Assembly: GCA_002770955.1 (NCBI GenBank)
Contig: PCUH01000166.1
Span: 18,912-24,303, forward strand
Origin: Flavobacteriales bacterium CG18_big_fil_WC_8_21_14_2_50_32_9
Lineage (GTDB): Bacteria; Bacteroidota; Bacteroidia; Flavobacteriales_E; Vicingaceae
Length of the DNA stretch: 5,392 nucleotides
Direction: 5' to 3'
Of this stretch, positions 4,444 to 5,392 are shown piece by piece. A program made the translations under genes and the position numbers. The number at the start of each line of letters is the position of its first letter. The stretch's first letter is position 1. The notes under the pieces were generated by a model, which saw only the letters and a program-made list of their open reading frames with translations, did not search any database and was not told the origin of the DNA.

Positions 4444-5392
4444 TATTTCGTTGGTTCATTTATAGCATTAACAATACCAGTATTTAATGTATTCAAATGA
4501 AAACTTGTACCTGTACCAAGACCAAAATTTGTAAGTCCTGATTTGGTAAACCCTATGCTGTTATTTGCTCCATTAATAGCAAATCCTGTAAATGAACCTA
4601 TGCCTATTTCTGTACTAATTTGTAATAATGATTTTGTTTCTAAACGGAAACCTTTATTTACTGTAAAATCACCAACAGCACCAATAGCACTGCCAGTAAA
4701 AGGATATTTAAATAAAAAACTTGATACAACACTAGTAACATTAACATCTCCAGGGCTAAATCCATTAAAAGCTAATTGAGCACTTGCGTTAGAAAAAGCA
4801 CTTCCTAAACCAAACCCTATTTGACCTTTTACAAAATTTGTTGCCAATAATGATGGAAACTTACTTGAAATTGAAAATGAACTTGCACTTAAGCCACTCA
4901 AACCACTAAAAAGCCCTAAACTGGATGCAGCACCTAACCCAGCTCCTAATGTAGCTGCCTGACCAAATGCTATAAAAAATTTAGCTGATGGTCCATTTTG
5001 CATAAAGTGAATTAAAATATCGCTTTTTTCTTTTTGAGATAATGAAGATTGTTTACTTATAAGCTTTCCTACAAATGCAGGGTCTTTTTCCAACTTATTA
5101 AGAATAAATGTTGTTATTTTTTCCTGATTAGTTCTATTATCTACAAATATTTGATTGGTAATTGTATTATCTGAAGCTACTTTGTTGGGGTTATCTTCAG
5201 CGATTACAAATTCTTCTAAATCTCCACCTACAATAGCTCCTTTTTCATTTGTGTTATTTAATTCTTCATCGCTTAAACTTACACCGCTTCCAGTTTTTGC
5301 TTTATCACCATCGCTTCCTTCTGCCATAGCTCCTGAAGGGTCAATAAAAAATATAGGATTATTATCAAATGTAACATAAGGACTTTGCCAAG
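4443..5392 (-). CDS. RHS repeat-associated protein, C-terminal tip (partial, runs off right edge)
   Basis: The minus-strand frame is open from the window edge to TAA at 4445-4443: 315 visible residues plus a broken codon. The visible part starts WQSPYVTFDNNPIFFIDPSG, the hallmark end of the RHS repeat-associated core (compare SPY.Y..NNPI.FIDP.G). An ATG at 5327 that could be taken as the start lies just after this motif and is internal. After the core, residues 22-65 are acidic and polar (MAEGSDGDKAKTGSG...), 85-132 are charged helices (TTFILNKLEKDPAFVGKLIS), and 133 to the end is a Gly/Ala/Ser/Phe-rich hydrophobic domain (FGQAATLGAGLGAASSLGLF, then FGLGSAFSNASAQLAFNGFS). RHS proteins carry variable C-terminal tips, many of them toxins used in contact-dependent competition. 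This tip has no recognisable nuclease or deaminase motif; its composition suggests membrane insertion, or only a linker-like hydrophobic segment. It is the first visible gene of a probable three-gene operon. Confidence 0.88.
   Translation of the reverse strand, partial: WQSPYVTFDNNPIFFIDPSGAMAEGSDGDKAKTGSGVSLSDEELNNTNEKGAIVGGDLEEFVIAEDNPNKVASDNTITNQIFVDNRTNQEKITTFILNKLEKDPAFVGKLISKQSSLSQKEKSDILIHFMQNGPSAKFFIAFGQAATLGAGLGAASSLGLFSGLSGLSASSFSISSKFPSLLATNFVKGQIGFGLGSAFSNASAQLAFNGFSPGDVNVTSVVSSFLFKYPFTGSAIGAVGDFTVNKGFRLETKSLLQISTEIGIGSFTGFAINGANNSIGFTKSGLTNFGLGTGTSFHLNTLNTGIVNAINEPTK

Noticed and set aside
4543..4779. Plus-strand 78-codon ORF inside the RHS gene
   Set aside because: It lies opposite the RHS reading frame; its Pro/Leu-rich composition is what the complement of Gly/Asn-rich coding DNA gives.
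4443..5327. A stand-alone 294-aa protein starting at the ATG at 5327
   Set aside because: The same frame stays open upstream to the edge and encodes the RHS core-ending motif directly before this Met, so the ATG is internal.
5155..5379. Plus-strand 74-codon ORF near the right edge
   Set aside because: It is antisense to the RHS core and tip, which have a clear family motif.

Overview
The window comes from an AT-rich genome that looks like a member of the Bacteroidota, most likely a flavobacterium. The grounds are poly-A/T intergenic DNA, genes without a clear Shine-Dalgarno sequence, a TAnnTTTG-type -7 box, short signal peptides ending in SQ or FAQ, and several Bacteroidota-style proteins (an RHS tail ending in FIDPSG, a 'WTEDF' secreted protein, and a compact RelE-type toxin-antitoxin pair). 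This placement is inferred from the sequence style and not from a marker gene.

Left part (1-2878). A truncated secreted protein runs off the left edge on the minus strand. Divergent from it is a 508-residue, all-helical, TPR-like cytoplasmic protein of unknown function. A near-perfect palindrome lies just before its start codon. Converging on it from the other side is a complete secreted esterase of the PHB-depolymerase (LpqC-like) family with a recognisable Ser-Asp-His triad. A short hairpin repeat sits between the two convergent genes.

Middle (2879-3710). A 308-base intergenic stretch holds repeat-like sequence, an AT-only-armed inverted repeat and a good Bacteroidota -7 promoter box. Downstream is a type II toxin-antitoxin module. 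The antitoxin is intact. The toxin start codon overlaps the antitoxin stop region, but the toxin is split between two reading frames at a run of seven A residues. It is therefore an inactivated gene, a slippage-dependent gene or a sequencing error.

Right part (3711-5392), all on the minus strand. The 3' end of an RHS-repeat protein enters from the right edge. The hallmark end-of-core motif is visible, followed by a variable, Gly/Ala/Ser-rich hydrophobic C-terminal tip. Its stop codon overlaps by one base the start of a 140-residue membrane-anchored protein, which is in the usual position of a cognate immunity protein. Next comes a small two-helix membrane protein whose last ~20 codons read through a GC-rich palindromic repeat.

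The right half therefore looks like an accessory competition locus: an RHS tip, a candidate immunity gene, a toxin-antitoxin module and repeats. The RHS tip plus its overlapping membrane protein is the best candidate for an undescribed effector-immunity pair. No toxic activity can be read from the sequence itself.
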